Shown: positions 23,301-25,185 of the stretch, one piece after another
Position numbering within the stretch: the first letter of the stretch is position 1
How the letters are laid out: every line of letters begins with the position of its first letter
Assembly: GCA_964629965.1 (NCBI GenBank)
Contig: CAZVRZ010000079.1
Location: 1 to 25,185, forward strand
Source of the DNA: CAZVRZ01 sp964629965
GTDB taxonomy: Bacteria > Chloroflexota > Anaerolineae > Anaerolineales > UBA4823
Direction: 5' to 3'
DNA: 25,185 nucleotides
Notes under the pieces: model-generated
Seen by the model: the letters and a program-made list of their open reading frames with translations, nothing else
Told to the model about the DNA's origin: nothing
The model's database searches: none
Position numbers and translations under genes: made by a program

Positions 23301-24360
23301 TGCGGCGCTCCAGGTAAGCCTGGGATTGTTTATAAGGCGTGATGTCTTTTAGAACCAAGACATGACCGGAAACCCGACCCGCACGATCCGCCAGGCGAGA
23401 GATAGTGCAATCAAACGAACGCTGTCCCTGGCTGTTGGCCAGGGTTAACTCGAGCTGGCCTTTACCAACGCCTCTGAGGACTTCCCAAATTCTTGGCCAT
23501 TGCGCCAGCCTCTGATCCGCAGGAACACCTAAGAGGCGAGAAGCAGGCAATTCCAAGATGGCCGAGAGGGCGGGGTTGATTGCCTGAATACGGTGCTGTG
23601 CGTCCAGCACGATGACGCCATCGCTCAAACTATCGATAACGGTTGCGCGCGCAATCGGGATCAGGTTAGAAAGCCGGAACCCAAAGATTGCCCACGCCAG
23701 GCCCAATCCCGAAAAAGCCAAGGCGAAGGGTGTCAGGTCAATCCCCAGCCAGGGAATCAGGCGCGAGATATAGATCACATTGACTGCCCAGGGCAGCGTA
23801 ACACTGGTCAGGACAATGATTTTCTGCCCGCGGAAAATCCGCGGCACACTGAAATTCTGCCGGGTAATCAAGACTGCACCGGCCAAAACCAGGAGATAAA
23901 AATATGCTATATGGATGTAGAAGCCGGGACCGTATTCCATTGAAAGGTTGGTTATCCAACCCAAATCGGCGATATGCGCCTGCGTACGAAACAAGCGGTG
24001 ATAATCCGCCGTCCAAACCTGCACCAGAGTCAGCAAGGGGATGGTAAGAAGTAAGGCTCGCCGCCAACCTGAGGACCAGTGTCTTAAGTTGGCATAATCC
24101 AAGGAAAATAACAACCAGGCGGGCGGCACTGCGACAATTCCCACAAACACCAGCGCATTGCTCAACAGCCTGGCAGGCAAAGTAATGGCAGCAACCTCGG
24201 AAGCATAAAACACGGTCCACCAGACGACAACGGTCATGAAGATAGCAAAAGAAACAGCGCCCCTGGTCGGGCGTTGTTTCCAGGCAAAGATGGCAATCCC
24301 CAAAGATAACAGCCCCGTAATAAGCAAAACAGGGATCAAATGGGTGTAATGCCACTGCAT
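20293..24360 (-). CDS. Membrane 7TM-PAS-GAF(x5)-GGDEF diguanylate cyclase
   Basis: This 1355-residue sensor has an N-terminal 7TM module of the histidine-kinase type (about residues 1-230, several hydrophobic helices, for example LIPVLLITGLLSLGIAIFAW). A PAS domain follows (DSLSDGVIVLDAQHRIQAINPA onward, about 235-345), then five successive GAF-like domains (about 360-1185), several ending in ALENARLF-type helices. The C-terminal GGDEF domain starts AVTDPLTGLLNRRGY and carries an intact GGEEL active site. The product-binding inhibitory I-site REID stands five residues before it, so the cyclase should be active and feedback-controlled by c-di-GMP. The third GAF contains a CKGC pair. It starts 14 bp after the LOG-family gene and is probably co-transcribed. 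Input signals are unknown. Confidence 0.9.
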   Translation of the reverse strand: MQWHYTHLIPVLLITGLLSLGIAIFAWKQRPTRGAVSFAIFMTVVVWWTVFYASEVAAITLPARLLSNALVFVGIVAVPPAWLLFSLDYANLRHWSSGWRRALLLTIPLLTLVQVWTADYHRLFRTQAHIADLGWITNLSMEYGPGFYIHIAYFYLLVLAGAVLITRQNFSVPRIFRGQKIIVLTSVTLPWAVNVIYISRLIPWLGIDLTPFALAFSGLGLAWAIFGFRLSNLIPIARATVIDSLSDGVIVLDAQHRIQAINPALSAILELPASRLLGVPADQRLAQWPRIWEVLRGVGKGQLELTLANSQGQRSFDCTISRLADRAGRVSGHVLVLKDITPYKQSQAYLERRTAHLEMFNEIIAGATAGKNLDELLKMVLQKVLNTLKVEFGCLDLFEYRAAHNMSETALNCLRALDQKIDFNSLHFLAVKDWQVENRSPWQGFSPDFKKVGIRSLLVTPVYFDEKIIGRFAILDSTPRSWSAEEIALLDSIGKQLGAAAERLQQQEKVQAHNQLLTLLVARSESFSRQLTTDEILAAISQGAQTLCQADRVHIFWNVEDTDAVFSVLTTPGAESDLPQSASSLQAEAASAEIDPLTAVHLQRTRPRALAEPVLIADVQQVKQQGQDLDVVVDYRAMGMWPLVYEGQTIALVGVYFNDRPHFWSEPEREIMRAFTHQAATALESARLYDNLQKQVAETRLLYRALTKLFAPGENLVSLAQHICQAVVDEFGAAHCGVLLANEETRRMDILAQAGYTLDLYPIMLDGMGLTILAYHTDTIIYAPDVSKNPRYCKGCEQTRSEAVFPLRVRGRTVGILNIESPQLDAFDESVRRVMSAFTEQAALALENARLFDLANVQMHQMENLNLITQTALTAPDYPAMLQYLVDYLRKLFSADDCYITAWDAERKRGLPGAASGSTKDIFLNLQVETGETSLTAMILHTGQPVAVEDVQTSPYVNSRLVRQFPARSILGLPLIAKEKKIGAALVAYSQLHHFLPEELALGEQASALIALAIANAHSLENSRQRAQEAENLRQAAAAITSGLDLENILNSILEHVEQVVPFDSAGVFLKDGDLLHSVATKGLPHPEQVNGLAFPSDNVFMQQLFSESRPLVIANINQDPRWRAWGGTDYVRGWMGVPLIASNKVIGCLTLDSYLPDAYDQEKASLVQAFANQAAAAIENARLFSEVERLAVTDPLTGLLNRRGYTTLAQREIERSRRFKRTLSVILLDIDHFKEVNDTYKHSIGDQVLIEVAERCKQKTREIDISGRYGGEELVVFLPETDLKGAMTFAEHLRQHVADAPFQTTVGPLPITISLGISVSVNGKTNLAELIEQADQAMYAAKQAGRNCARAYSK

Positions 24361-24374
24361 AAGATCACCACAAC

Positions 24375-24956
24375 CTAATCATCGCGGTTTATCCATCGTT
24401 CGACGCCAGCCGGAGGCCGGTAGTTCTCGAGGTGATCCAACAAAACTGACGGGGTCTCCTCACACACCAAAAACTCTATGTGTTCTGCATAGATCATACC
24501 TTCGGTGCGCGCATGCTGTACCATGGCAACCAACGGGTCGAAATAGCGTCGAGCATTCAACAATCCAATGGGTTTGTTGTGCAAGCCAATCTGCGCCCAG
24601 GTAAGAGCCTCGAACAACTCATCAAAAGTGCCAAAGCCGCCAGGCATGGCGATAAAAGCATCGGCCAACTCAATCAGGCGAGCCTTACGTTCGTGCATGC
24701 TGCCTACAATCTCAAGTCGCGCCAGCCCGCGATGGGCAAGCTGAGGGAGGTTGAACATTTCAGGTAAGACGCCAATCACTTGGCCGCCGGCGTGGATAAC
24801 GCCATCTGCTACCGCGCCCATCAGGCCTGTTTTGCCGGCGCCATAAACCAGTTGCAAGCCGCGCTGCGCCAATGTTTCTCCCATTTGATAGGCAGCTTCC
24901 CGGTAAGCCGGGTCAATTTTGTCGGATGAGCCACAATACACGCAAATTGTTTTCAT
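24375..24956 (-). CDS. LOG-family protein (cytokinin riboside 5'-monophosphate phosphoribohydrolase-like)
   Basis: This is a 193-residue Rossmann-type protein of the LOG/TIGR00730 family. MKTICVYCGSSDKIDPAYREAA is the usual start, GAGKTGLMGAVADG follows, then SMHERKARLIELADAFIAMPGGFGTFDELFEALTWAQIG with the PGGxGTxxE active-site motif and upstream Arg/Lys. Members hydrolyse nucleoside monophosphates to base and ribose 5-phosphate. Bacterial members are often pyrimidine or purine nucleosidases rather than hormone enzymes, so substrate is uncertain. I chose ATG 24956, with AAGGAT upstream and family-matching N-terminus; an open frame extends to 25172 but the extra 72 residues do not resemble the family. 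Followed closely by the cyclase gene. Confidence 0.92.
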   Translation of the reverse strand: MKTICVYCGSSDKIDPAYREAAYQMGETLAQRGLQLVYGAGKTGLMGAVADGVIHAGGQVIGVLPEMFNLPQLAHRGLARLEIVGSMHERKARLIELADAFIAMPGGFGTFDELFEALTWAQIGLHNKPIGLLNARRYFDPLVAMVQHARTEGMIYAEHIEFLVCEETPSVLLDHLENYRPPAGVERWINRDD

Positions 24957-25014
24957 GGATCCTTGAATGTGATACAGCAATAAAATCGGCGTTAATAGCA
25001 CGCCAGTATGTAAA

Positions 25015-25020
25015 ATTATA
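25015..25020 (-). promoter_or_regulatory. Possible -10 box for the LOG-family gene
   Basis: A perfect TATAAT on the minus strand lies about 58 bp before the ATG at 24956. No clear -35 box appears 16-18 bp upstream, so this is tentative. The rest of the stretch from 24957 to the window end shows no gene. Confidence 0.3.
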
Positions 25021-25140
25021 GCACCGTGAGGCTGTTTTCCAGGTATCCAAATCGTCATTGGGTGTGTTTCAAATAATTGCAAAAGGTGTAAGAAGGGCGC
25101 AAATTGAAAGACACCCGAACAGAAACGGAGTGATACTGTA

Positions 25141-25154
25141 TCCTTACGTAAGGA
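25141..25154. promoter_or_regulatory. Palindrome at window edge, possible operator
   Basis: TCCTTACGTAAGGA is a perfect 14-bp palindrome in the non-coding region upstream of the LOG-family gene. It could be a binding site for a dimeric regulator of this operon or of a gene outside the window. Nothing nearby identifies the regulator. Confidence 0.4.
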
Positions 25155-25185
25155 AATTTGATGCAAGTGCAATTTGGCTTTCCAG

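Noticed and set aside
23738..24355. Alternative-frame protein of 205 codons over the 7TM part of the cyclase
   Set aside because: The overlapping frame encodes real transmembrane helices in continuity with PAS, GAF and GGDEF; this one has no such support.
24957..25172. N-terminal extension of the LOG-family protein
   Set aside because: The extra 72 residues do not resemble the family; the ATG at 24956 has a ribosome binding site and the standard MKTICVYCGSS start.

Overview
The window looks like a draft-quality chromosomal segment from an uncultured or lightly characterised member of the Chloroflexota (Anaerolineae-like). This is inferred from three things: a LysW-dependent aminoadipate lysine pathway, a CIRCE-controlled hrcA-grpE-dnaK-dnaJ-prmA cluster, and an effector-associated-domain (EAD) STAND NTPase locus of the kind common in filamentous Chloroflexi and other multicellular bacteria. 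A run of ten Ns inside dnaK (17215-17224) marks a scaffold gap. There are no tRNA, rRNA, CRISPR or transposase genes, and no gene-free stretch over 300 bases.

Region 1 (66-6878, minus strand) is a lysine operon read in the order lysW, lysX, lysJ, homocitrate synthase, homoaconitase large subunit, homoaconitase small subunit, homoisocitrate dehydrogenase. These supply the first steps from 2-oxoglutarate to 2-oxoadipate, plus the LysW carrier, its ligase and the later transaminase. The kinase (LysZ), reductase (LysY), hydrolase (LysK) and 2-aminoadipate transaminase are not in the window. lysW is only 55 codons and encodes the diagnostic EDWGE tail. It is preceded by a good promoter and a leader of about 190 nt. 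The leader contains a textbook terminator and a 10-bp competing antiterminator pairing, so this is an attenuator or riboswitch that matches no class I recognise.

Region 2 (6875-8026, minus) is a LacI-family regulator with a consensus promoter and a perfect 14-bp palindromic operator abutting its -35 box.

Region 3 (8103-14237, minus) is the most unusual part. It is a four-gene unit: an EAD1-STAND NTPase, an NB-ARC-like STAND ATPase with a TPR tail, a radical SAM/SPASM enzyme whose N-terminus carries alternating Cys-Asp residues, and a small protein with a second EAD1. The small EAD1 gene lies in the same reading frame as the radical SAM gene, separated by one TGA. The TPR-STAND gene carries a nine-base poly-C tract. 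I infer a signalling or conflict (immunity-type) system in which the two EAD1 modules pair and the radical SAM enzyme is a candidate effector or modifier.

Region 4 (14338-20282, plus) is the heat-shock cluster hrcA-grpE-dnaK-dnaJ-prmA, with a sigma-A-type promoter, a perfect CIRCE operator and a 46-nt near-perfect palindrome upstream.

Region 5 (20293-24956, minus, convergent with prmA) holds a LOG-family phosphoribohydrolase gene followed by a very large 7TM-PAS-(GAF)5-GGDEF diguanylate cyclase.
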